Shown here piece after piece: positions 32,992-39,900 of a stretch of 64,000 nt of DNA. Under the pieces are notes generated by a model, which saw only the letters and a program-made list of their open reading frames with translations, was not told the origin of the DNA and searched no databases. Position 1 is the stretch's first letter. Every line of letters begins with the position of its first letter. The position numbers and the translations under genes are program-made. The DNA is taken from positions 2,537,001-2,601,000 of the forward strand of contig NZ_JAFHKM010000002.1 of the NCBI RefSeq assembly GCF_016937515.1. Reading direction: 5' to 3'. The DNA comes from Cohnella algarum. Lineage in GTDB: Bacteria > Bacillota > Bacilli > Paenibacillales > Paenibacillaceae.

Positions 32992-33291
32992 TTATTGTTC
33001 CTTGAGCGGAACGAGGTGCGTAAGCTGCGGCGAGACGATCACTTTAATGACGTGATGCGCTTTGTCGTATTCGACTTTGCCGGAGCCGGCCGACGAAGCG
33101 GGAGAGGAGCCGAGCACGTAAAACAGGTCGTCCGCGAGCGTGCGCAGGCAGACGTCCCGCTCCGGCTGCTCCAGTTCCTCCCACTCGCCCTTCGTCATTT
33201 CGAACGTTTCGTAACAATCGGGAATGGCGGTCAGCGCCTTGGATAAATCGTCCAAAATTTTGTCGTATTCCCGCGTATACCGGATCGCCAC
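32992..33291 (-). CDS. Small hypothetical protein (99 aa)
   Basis: 99 residues from GTG 33291, which has AAAGGA at about 10 bases; the GTG at 33300 would sit on top of that ribosome site. Soluble, acidic/mixed helix in the first half (YDKILDDLSKALTAIPDCYETFEMTKGEWEELEQ, here quoted only to its first part: YDKILDDLSKALTAI) and beta-like second half (VIKVIVSPQLTHLVPL). No known domain recognised. Monocistronic, sharing the terminator region with the CheY-like gene. Confidence 0.6.
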   Translation of the reverse strand: MAIRYTREYDKILDDLSKALTAIPDCYETFEMTKGEWEELEQPERDVCLRTLADDLFYVLGSSPASSAGSGKVEYDKAHHVIKVIVSPQLTHLVPLKEQ

Positions 33292-33416
33292 CGAGACCAC
33301 ATCCTTTCGTAAGTTTCATTATAGCGAATGCCAGGTGTTGCATAAACTTTATTTACGGATGACAAATCCGCTATAATGGGTACTTGAAGCAAGACGCACG
33401 GATAGAAAAATAGGGG

Positions 33417-35282
33417 ATGATGCATGTGGCGGCTTGGCCTCGTATCGCGCGAATCTTATCCAAACCGTTTGTTTTCTTTACGATAATGATGGCGCTCAAA
33501 ATTTATTTGGCCCGCTTCGTCATCTTCGACGGAGGGCATGTCTGGATGCCGCTTGCGACCGGCATTCCGTCCGTCTGGGTCGCGTTCTGCCTTGTAGAAC
33601 TGCTGTTTTACAAGCGCAAGCTCGGCGCTTATTTAACGGTTAATCTGATTTTGACCTCCGTCTATTTTGCGGTCATCATGTATTACAAATATTTCGGCGT
33701 CATCGTCACCTACCATGCTTTGCAGCAGGTCGGACAGGTTACGGAAGTGAAAAGCAGCGTGTTCTCGCTGCTGCATCCTTACTTTCTGCTTATCTACGTC
33801 GATATCGTCGTCCTGTTTATTTTACTGCTTTCCAGTCGCAAGGTTCGGGCCTGGGGGAGAAGCCTTGCCGTACGGGAACCGAGGGCCGTATCGGCTTCCG
33901 TCGGCGCGCTTTCGATCGTGATGTGCGCGGCCAGCATTTATCCGTACAAGGACGGAATGAACGAAATTTTGCAAGCTCAAAAAATGGGAATCCTCAACTA
34001 TGAAGCTTATGTCGCGTTCGGGGCTTCGAAGGACGAGCCGGTCGATACGAGCGAAGTGACGCAGGAGCGGATTCGCGAGATCAAGGGCATCGAGGATAAA
34101 GCCGAACCGGCCTATTGGGAAGCGGCCAAAGGCAAAAACGTCATCATTATCCAGCTGGAAGCGTTCCAGAACTTCCTGATCGGCATGGAAGTGGACGGCA
34201 AGGAAGTGACGCCGAACCTGAACAAGCTGGCTTCCGAAAGCTTTTATTTCCCGCATTTTTACCAGCAGGTCGGGCAAGGCAACACCTCGGATGCGGAATT
34301 CGTCGTGAACACGTCGTTCTTTATTCCTCCTCACGGCGCCGCTTCCCAGGTGTACGCGGACAAGGAACTGCCGAGCATGCCGAAGACGCTGGCGGAGCAC
34401 GGCTACGACACCGCCACTTTCCATACGAACGACGTCTCGTTCTGGAACCGCGAAGAGCTTTATCAGGCGCTCGGCTTCGGCCAATATTACGACACCGCTT
34501 TTTTCGGCGAGGAAGATTTCGTCATGTTCGGAGCTTCCGACGAAGTGCTGTACGAGAAAACGGCCGGCGTGCTGGAAACGATGCGGCAAAGCGGCAAACC
34601 GTTTTACGCCCAGGTGATCTCGATGTCCGCCCATCATCCGTTCAATCTGCCGGAACGCAAAATCCGGATGGAGCTGCCGGAAAAGTACGACGATACGCTG
34701 GTCGGCCATTATATCGGCGCGCAAAATTACGCGGACCTCGCCCTCGGCCAATTTATCGAACGGCTGAAAAGCAGCGGCATTTGGGACGAGAGTCTCGTTA
34801 TCATCTATGGTGACCACCAGGGATTGCCGGTATACTCGCTGACCAAAGAAGAGAAAAGCCTTATGAAAGAAATCTACGGCCGGGATTACGAGTCTCCGGA
34901 CATGTTGAACATCCCGCTTATTCTCAAGCTGCCCGGCCAAACCGAAGGCCAGGTGCTCGAGCAAACGGGCGGGCAATCCGATCTGTTTCCGACGATCGCG
35001 AATTTGGCCGGCATTTCGCTGGACGATCATATCCACTTCGGTCAGGATATCCTGAACGAAACGGAAAACGTGCTGCCGCAAAGGTATTACCTGCCGTCGG
35101 GTTCGTTCGTGAACGACGGGGCGGTATTCGTCCCCGGCCTCGGGTTCGAGGACGGCGTCGTCTACCCGTTCTCCGGCGGCGAGGCCGCGGAAGGCGACGT
35201 AACCGAGGAACAGTACGAAAACGCGCTGGAGCTGATCAGCATGTCCGACAGCTACGTGGAGTCTCTCCCCGAACGAAACTGA
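33417..35282 (+). CDS. LTA-synthase-family sulfatase-type membrane enzyme
   Basis: About 620 residues. Five N-terminal membrane segments (to about residue 175), then an extracellular sulfatase-fold domain: metal and nucleophile sites NVIIIQLEAFQNF (Glu), GQGNTSDAEF (catalytic Thr), SAHHPF, and YGDHQGLP (Asp-His). This is the LtaS pattern; such enzymes transfer glycerol-phosphate from phosphatidylglycerol onto lipoteichoic acid or its primer, outside the cell. In-frame ATG codons at 33417 and 33420 lie too close to AGGGGAT; GTG 33426 has the best spacing and may be the true start. A -10 TATAAT lies at 33372-33377. Monocistronic. Confidence 0.92.
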   Translation: MMHVAAWPRIARILSKPFVFFTIMMALKIYLARFVIFDGGHVWMPLATGIPSVWVAFCLVELLFYKRKLGAYLTVNLILTSVYFAVIMYYKYFGVIVTYHALQQVGQVTEVKSSVFSLLHPYFLLIYVDIVVLFILLLSSRKVRAWGRSLAVREPRAVSASVGALSIVMCAASIYPYKDGMNEILQAQKMGILNYEAYVAFGASKDEPVDTSEVTQERIREIKGIEDKAEPAYWEAAKGKNVIIIQLEAFQNFLIGMEVDGKEVTPNLNKLASESFYFPHFYQQVGQGNTSDAEFVVNTSFFIPPHGAASQVYADKELPSMPKTLAEHGYDTATFHTNDVSFWNREELYQALGFGQYYDTAFFGEEDFVMFGASDEVLYEKTAGVLETMRQSGKPFYAQVISMSAHHPFNLPERKIRMELPEKYDDTLVGHYIGAQNYADLALGQFIERLKSSGIWDESLVIIYGDHQGLPVYSLTKEEKSLMKEIYGRDYESPDMLNIPLILKLPGQTEGQVLEQTGGQSDLFPTIANLAGISLDDHIHFGQDILNETENVLPQRYYLPSGSFVNDGAVFVPGLGFEDGVVYPFSGGEAAEGDVTEEQYENALELISMSDSYVESLPERN

Positions 35283-35304
35283 CGAAAAACGCCCGAAAAT
35301 TGGT

Positions 35305-35345
35305 CGACCCCCGCCAGGCTAAGCCCAGCGGGGGTCATTCGTTTA
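35305..35345 (+). terminator. Terminator after the LTA-synthase-like gene
   Basis: TGACCCCCGC-type stem: GACCCCCGC (from 35306) pairs with GCGGGGGTC (to 35336), followed by ATTCGTTT. The remaining 230 bases to the next stop codon show no gene. Confidence 0.7.
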
Positions 35346-35577
35346 AGCGCAACCGCGCGATGTTTCCTGAAACTCACTTGCACGAAAACAACGAAAGCCC
35401 TGCCTCTCAATCGTTCTTGCGGTTCCTTGACCGCTCCAGCGAGAATTCGTGTTCCTTTCCCAGCAGCCATTGTATTAAAGGAATGTGAAAGAGAACGGAG
35501 GCGATATCCCTTTAGAGGAAAAATCAGAGGGTCACACTTAAATCACTAATGAATTATACTTCATCTGGATAACTATG

Positions 35578-36681
35578 TCAAGGGTTCTCCACATTTTTTG
35601 GCAAAATTACCGAAACGACCGTTCCTTGGTCCGGGGCGGAGCGGACGCTCGCCTGGCCTCCGACGCCGCGTGCCCGCTCTTCCATACTGAACAGTCCGAC
35701 CCCCTGGCTTTCCGGCATCGGGACGAAGCCGACGCCCCGATCCTCGACGCGCGCATAGACATGCGTTTCCGACTCCCAGACGTCGACCGTTGCCTCCGCA
35801 ACCCCCGCGTACTTGCCGATGTTGGTGAGCGCCTCCTGAACGATCCGGTAAAGCGCGGTTTCCGTCTGGCGGTCCATGCGGCCCGCCAGCTTGCAGGTCA
35901 AGCGGACGCGAATGCCGTAATGCTGGGAAAACATCTCCGAGTAGCTCCGCAGGGCGGGAGCGACCCCGAGATCGTCCAGCACGGACGGCCGCAGCTCCCA
36001 GGCGAGCTCCCGCACCTCCTCCATGATGCCGGTGACGTCCCGGCGAAGCTGGGCAAGCTCCGGCGCATGCCCGGGCTGGGCGAGCAGCCGGTCGAGGTGG
36101 ATCGCCAGGCCGAACAGGCTTTGGCCGATGCCGTCGTGCAGCTCGCGGGAAAACCGCTTGCGCTCCTCTTCCTGGATGCGCATGACGCGCGTCATCATCC
36201 GCTGCAGCTCCTGTTCCGCCTTCTTCAGCGGGGTGACCTCGTTGCGGATCGCCAAATATTGATAAGGCTTTCCCGATTCGTCCACGAACGGCACGATCGT
36301 CGTGTACACCCAATAGTAGCTGCCGTCCTTTGCCCTGTTGCGAATTTCGCCCCGCCACACCTCGCCGGATTGAATGGTCCGCCATAATTCGCGCATGAAC
36401 GATTTTCCGTGGTAGCCGGAATTGATGATCCGGTGATCGCTCCCGAGCAGCTCTTCGCGGCTGTACTTGGAAATTTCGCAAAACTTCCCGTTCACATAGC
36501 GGATAATCCCTTTGCGGTCGGTCATCGCCACGATCGACGATTCGTCCAGCGCAAGCTTCAGATGGTTGAATTGCTGGAGCATCTGCTTAAGCTCGCTCCG
36601 AAATTCGGCGGTCATCGGAAACCCGGGATCGTCGAGGCTCGAGACCAGTTCGTCGACGCGTTTGGCTTCTTCAGGCGTCAA
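35578..36681 (-). CDS. PAS-domain sensor histidine kinase (NreB/NarX-like)
   Basis: 367 residues from TTG 36681 (AAGGGG 10 bases upstream, inside the end of the regulator gene). Cytosolic: PAS domain about residues 40-155 (GIIRYVNGKFCEISKYSREELLGSDHRI, first part: IIRYVNGKFCEIS), then HisKA_3 (EEERKRFSRELHDGIGQSLFGL, phospho-His in RELHDG) and HATPase_c (ALYRIVQEALTNIGKYAG, EDRGVGF, GVGLFSMEERA). Only one Cys is in the PAS domain, so the four-Cys iron-sulfur site of NreB is absent; the ligand may be different. Operon order on the minus strand: GAF protein, regulator, this kinase. Confidence 0.93.
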   Translation of the reverse strand: MTPEEAKRVDELVSSLDDPGFPMTAEFRSELKQMLQQFNHLKLALDESSIVAMTDRKGIIRYVNGKFCEISKYSREELLGSDHRIINSGYHGKSFMRELWRTIQSGEVWRGEIRNRAKDGSYYWVYTTIVPFVDESGKPYQYLAIRNEVTPLKKAEQELQRMMTRVMRIQEEERKRFSRELHDGIGQSLFGLAIHLDRLLAQPGHAPELAQLRRDVTGIMEEVRELAWELRPSVLDDLGVAPALRSYSEMFSQHYGIRVRLTCKLAGRMDRQTETALYRIVQEALTNIGKYAGVAEATVDVWESETHVYARVEDRGVGFVPMPESQGVGLFSMEERARGVGGQASVRSAPDQGTVVSVILPKNVENP

Positions 36682-37333
36682 AGTTCAGCAACCCCTTTTT
36701 GAGCGCGTATTTGACCAGATCGGGCCGCGTCTTGAGACCGAGCTTTTCCATGACGTGGGCTTTGTGGGTTTCGACCGTTTTGACGCTGATGATGAGGTGC
36801 TCGGCAATATCCTTGTTGGAATAGCCCTTGGCGATCCAGCCGAGCACTTCCTTCTCGCGTTCCGAAAGCAGATCGTAGGCGTCCGCGCTTTCGCCGCGGC
36901 GGATCCGCTCCATATATTCGTTCATGAGCCGCTTCGTGGCGGTCGGGTACAAGTAGGCGTTGCCCTCGGAAACCGATTGAATCGCGGCCAGCAGTTCTTC
37001 GTGGGGGGCGCTTTTCAAAATGTAGCCCGATGCCCCGGCATGAATCGAGCGAAATAAATACTCGTCGTCATCGTGCATCGTCAAAATGAGCACGGCAATG
37101 TCGGGCATCAGCTTTTTCAGTTCGCCCGTCGCGGTCAAGCCGTCTTTGCCGTGCGGCATGCTTAGGTCCATCAGCACCACGTCCGGCGAAAGCTCCCGGG
37201 CCAACCGGATCGCCTCGTCTCCGTCCGCGGCGTCGCCTGCCACTTCGATGCCGGGCTTGCTCTCGAGCAGCATCCGCAAGCCCGAACGGACGACAGCGTG
37301 GTCGTCGACGAGCAAAATGCGTACGTTGTCCAA
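36671..37333 (-). CDS. NarL-type response regulator (NreC-like)
   Basis: 220 residues from TTG 37333 (GAGGGGGAAA upstream). Receiver: LLVDDHAVVRSGL, phospho-Asp in VVLMDLSMPHG, Lys in GYILKSAPH. HTH: LSEREKEVLGWIAKGYSNKDIAEHLIISVKTVETHKAHVMEKL (first part LSEREKEVLGWIAKGYSNKD). Overlaps the kinase start by 11 bases, so the two are tightly coupled. Together with the GAF protein this resembles the Staphylococcus/Bacillaceae NreABC nitrate-oxygen system in gene content though in a different order. Confidence 0.93.
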   Translation of the reverse strand: MDNVRILLVDDHAVVRSGLRMLLESKPGIEVAGDAADGDEAIRLARELSPDVVLMDLSMPHGKDGLTATGELKKLMPDIAVLILTMHDDDEYLFRSIHAGASGYILKSAPHEELLAAIQSVSEGNAYLYPTATKRLMNEYMERIRRGESADAYDLLSEREKEVLGWIAKGYSNKDIAEHLIISVKTVETHKAHVMEKLGLKTRPDLVKYALKKGLLNFDA

Positions 37334-37364
37334 GCCGTTTCCCCCTCTCGTTCTCTCTATCTTA

Positions 37365-37841
37365 TCAGGAGATTTCCCCGAAATGAACCTTGCCCCCTTC
37401 CGAATCGTACTCTCCCAACTGCCCGAGCCACTTGGCCGACATCTGGAGCACCGTTAGATTTTCCGGCGTGAAGCAGCGAACGGACCGAAACCCGGCCAGG
37501 AGCACGCCTTTTAATTGTCCATGGACGTTGACGGGCAAACCGGCCGCGGTCTGAAGCTTCTCGAGCAGCATGAACGGGGACTGTTCCTTCATCCGCGAGG
37601 CGCTCGGATTGCAGGGGTCCAATACGAGCGGCCGGCCGATTCTCGGAACGGTTCCCTCCAGCCCCCGTCCGATCCGAATGGAAAGCATGCGGTATCTGTC
37701 GTCGCCGCAGCCCGATGCGATGGCCCAGTCCAGCCGGCGTTCCCGGTCCTGCATCCATGCCAATGCCGCAACGTCGGCCGACAGGAGCTCGCGCAATAGA
37801 TGAAGCTCTTTTTCCATCAGCTCGCGCACCTTTTCAACCAT
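37365..37841 (-). CDS. GAF-domain protein (NreA-like)
   Basis: 158 residues. GAF fold over nearly the whole length (LLSADVAALAWMQDRERRLDWAIASG, IRIGRGLEGTVPRIGRPLVL, MLLEKLQTAAGLPVNVHGQLKGVLLAGFR quoted in part: GRGLEGTVPRIGRPLVL, AAGLPVNVHGQLKGVLLAG). NreA, of the same size, binds nitrate and holds back its kinase; the same role is proposed here from gene order, but its nitrate-site residues cannot be checked by eye. ATG 37841 has AGGTGAG close by. First gene of a three-gene operon, divergent from the DoxX gene across a 226-base region with two palindromes. Confidence 0.8.
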   Translation of the reverse strand: MVEKVRELMEKELHLLRELLSADVAALAWMQDRERRLDWAIASGCGDDRYRMLSIRIGRGLEGTVPRIGRPLVLDPCNPSASRMKEQSPFMLLEKLQTAAGLPVNVHGQLKGVLLAGFRSVRCFTPENLTVLQMSAKWLGQLGEYDSEGGKVHFGEIS

Positions 37842-37915
37842 CCTTTCTCACCTAGCCTCGCTTTTCCGGTCGTCATCCTCTCATTAATTGTATTCTTTCT
37901 TGCGGGGGCTGTAAG

Positions 37916-38011
37916 TCGGGGAATTCCCCTAATTTGCGGTAAGGGAAGCGCAGCTGCCGTTCTTAGGAAAAAATCAGGGCCCGCCTCCGTCAGGATCGGG
38001 AATTCTCCCGA
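37916..38011. promoter_or_regulatory. Two palindromic operator-like sites between divergent genes
   Basis: GGGGAATTCCCC (37918-37929) and TCGGGAATTCTCCCGA (37996-38011) share a GGGAATTC core and lie 80 bases apart between the GAF operon and doxX. Staphylococcal NreC binds GC-rich palindromes of the TAGGG-N4-CCCTA kind, so these are good candidates for sites of the regulator encoded alongside. Confidence 0.5.
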
Positions 38012-38067
38012 TGGGGGACGGCGCGAAGAAGAGCTATGATGAAGACATCAGAAGGGAGAGGATTCAA

Positions 38068-38613
38068 ATGGCAAACTGGATGAGAACAAACCGGATCGCC
38101 GCCGCGCTGCTCGTCGTCGTGAGGTTTTATCTCGGGTGGAAGTGGATCGAGGCGGGGTGGCACAAGATCGTGGACGGCTTCAGCGCCGCCGGCTTCCTGA
38201 ATAAAGCGATCGAAACGCCGGTGCTCGCGACCGGCACGGAAAATGCGATGTACCCGAATTTTGTGGCCTTCCTCAAGCATTTCGCGCTTCCGAACGTTGA
38301 ACTGATCAACGTGCTCATTCCCTGGGGAGAGTTTCTGGTCGGCCTGGGCCTCATACTGGGGGGCTTGACGGTTACCGCCGCCTTCTTCGGAATGATGATG
38401 AACTTCATGTTCCTGCTGGCCGGCACCGTATCGAGCAATCCGTGGCTGATTCTGTTCGGCATCGTCGTCCTGCTCGCCGGCAACAACGCGGGCAAGTTCG
38501 GACTCGACTACTACCTGCTGCCCTTGATTAAACGCGCCTACCGCCACATCGTCAAACGCAAGCACCCGACCGATCCGGCCGCGCCGGTCAATCGCCAAGG
38601 GGTTGCCGGATGA
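38068..38613 (+). CDS. DoxX-family membrane protein
   Basis: 181 residues from ATG 38068 (GGGAGAGG upstream). Four membrane segments (AALLVVVRFYLGWKWIEAGW; INVLIPWGEFLVGLGLILGG; TAAFFGMMMNFMFLLAG; WLILFGIVVLLAGNNAG), with the DoxX/SURF4 features RFYLGWKWIEAGWHK and a conserved Gly-rich hairpin. Family members are quinone-linked or redox-stress membrane proteins; no specific activity is assured. Divergent to the NreABC-like operon and with two palindromes in its upstream region, it is the likely target of that regulator. Confidence 0.9.
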   Translation: MANWMRTNRIAAALLVVVRFYLGWKWIEAGWHKIVDGFSAAGFLNKAIETPVLATGTENAMYPNFVAFLKHFALPNVELINVLIPWGEFLVGLGLILGGLTVTAAFFGMMMNFMFLLAGTVSSNPWLILFGIVVLLAGNNAGKFGLDYYLLPLIKRAYRHIVKRKHPTDPAAPVNRQGVAG

Positions 38614-38702
38614 CCGGGAAAGCGGACGAGGTTCCCGCAGGAGGGTCTCGGCGCACCGCTGACAAACGGAGGCTACAAAGCGGACGAAGTTTCCGCACGC
38701 GG

Positions 38703-38758
38703 GCCTCGGCCTCGCGTCGCAGCGAAAGCTGCAGCGCGAAGCCGGGGTTATTTTTTTG
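38703..38758 (+). terminator. Terminator after the DoxX gene
   Basis: GCGTCGCAGC GAAA GCTGCAGCGC stem-loop with one mismatch, extended by outer GGCCT/GCCGG pairs, then TTATTTTTTT. Upstream of it two copies of a 20-base imperfect palindrome (GCGGACGAAGTTTCCGC type) occur at 38622 and 38680. Confidence 0.75.
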
Positions 38759-38839
38759 GGCGGACGACAAGCTTCGCGACGATCGGCGGAACGAAAGTTT
38801 TACAATGAGGGGGAGTCACGTAACCGGGAGGCGCTGCGA

Positions 38840-39268
38840 ATGAACCGTTTTTCCGTTGTGCTGCGAAGTTTAAGGATGTGGCTGCTTTCTTTTCCCGTTG
38901 TCCGGCTCGCGCTGCCGCTTCACCTGCATTTATTGTTCGGCGGGCTTGGCGTGCTGTTTTTGGAAAAATTCCTGATCGAGATTTTGCCTTATTCGGTCTA
39001 CGACACGCTGAATTTTTTGTTTTACACGATCCCCTTGTCTGTTATCGCTTATTACGGTTTTTTCGCCGGAGTGTGGCTGACGCTCGTGTCCGAACGCATC
39101 GACCGGCTGCCTTACGGATTGTGGGGGTACGCCTTCGTCATCCTGTTCCCGTTCCAGCACTTGACCCTCCATGCGATTGTCGGCGCCGTCATTTACGGCC
39201 TGCTCGGCTTGGGAATGCATCGATACGCGAAATTCGCTTCGGCGGAGCGGAAAACGGGGAAGATTTAG
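38840..39268 (+). CDS. Hypothetical four-span membrane protein
   Basis: 142 residues from ATG 38840 (GGGAGGCG upstream). Hydrophobic segments at about residues 22-45 (VRLALPLHLHLLFGGLGVLF), 56-80, 92-110 (LWGYAFVILFPFQHLTLHA) and 112-128, with a basic C-terminal tail. Three His residues lie in or near membrane segments. No family recognised. It stands between the DoxX terminator and the palindrome array. Confidence 0.65.
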   Translation: MNRFSVVLRSLRMWLLSFPVVRLALPLHLHLLFGGLGVLFLEKFLIEILPYSVYDTLNFLFYTIPLSVIAYYGFFAGVWLTLVSERIDRLPYGLWGYAFVILFPFQHLTLHAIVGAVIYGLLGLGMHRYAKFASAERKTGKI

Positions 39269-39326
39269 CCCGGAAGAGCGGGCGGCCTTTATCTTGCCGC
39301 CTCCGCACGCGTGAAATGGATCCAGA

Positions 39327-39656
39327 TGAGTCGTGGCGACTCATCTCGACCCGCCATGCGCATACAGCCGCCCGCAGTTGGGTAAAAATTACCCATTTTG
39401 CCGCTTCCGCCTGCGCGCCTTCGATTCAAATGAGTCGTAGGGACTCATCTGAGCCCTCCATGCGCATACGGCCGCCCGCAGTTGGATAAAAATTACCCAA
39501 CTTGCCGCTTCCGCCTGCGCGCCTTCGATTCAAATGAGTCGTAGGGACTCATCTGAGCCCTCCATGCGCATACGGCCGCCCGCAGTTGGATAAAAATTAC
39601 CCAACTTGCCGCTTCCGCCTGCGCGGAGTCGGACCCAAATGAGTCGTAGCGACTCA
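39327..39656. repeat. Phased palindrome array (7 palindromes, 52-bp spacing)
   Basis: Palindromes start at 39327, 39379, 39431, 39483, 39535, 39587 and 39640. Types alternate: X = TGAGTCG-TRG-CGACTCA (or GACTCA variants) and Y = TGGGTAAAAATTACCCA (or TGGATAA variant). Spacing is 52 bases (53 for the last). Spacers are near-identical between copies (CCATGCGCATACGGCCGCC; GCCGCTTCCGCCTGCGCG), so the 104-base pair is a true tandem repeat. The same family occurs at 10351-10420 and 12137-12309. The other bases from 39269 to 39837 hold no gene. Confidence 0.92.
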
Positions 39657-39837
39657 TCTTAGCCCTCCATGCGCATACGGCCGCCCGCTGGCCGATTCCG
39701 TGGAGGACGGCAAGCGGGTTTCTGACCTCCGCCCTAACTCCGAATCGAACAATCGGTCGAAAAAATTTTGAAACGCCAAGCGGAATGGGCCGTATATGAG
39801 GATAAAACTCACGCCCAATCTGTATCGAACGCTTCAT

Positions 39838-39866
39838 TTGTAATTCGACCGTTCGTTTGATACGAT
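39838..39866 (+). promoter_or_regulatory. Promoter of the RND pump gene, with operator-like sequence
   Basis: TTGTAA (39838-39843), 17-base spacer, TACGAT (39861-39866). The spacer carries CGACCGTTCG; CGAAC and CGGTCG motifs recur upstream (about 39743-39757 and 39826-39831), forming inverted repeats that could bind the TetR regulator encoded after the pump. Confidence 0.5.
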
Positions 39867-39900
39867 GGCGAGGTGAGCCTAAAAGACAAGGAGTGGAGAG

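Noticed and set aside
10351..39656. Palindrome arrays as CRISPR
   Set aside because: Repeat spacing is regular, but the spacers are nearly identical between units and between loci, the repeats are only 17 bases, and no cas gene is present.
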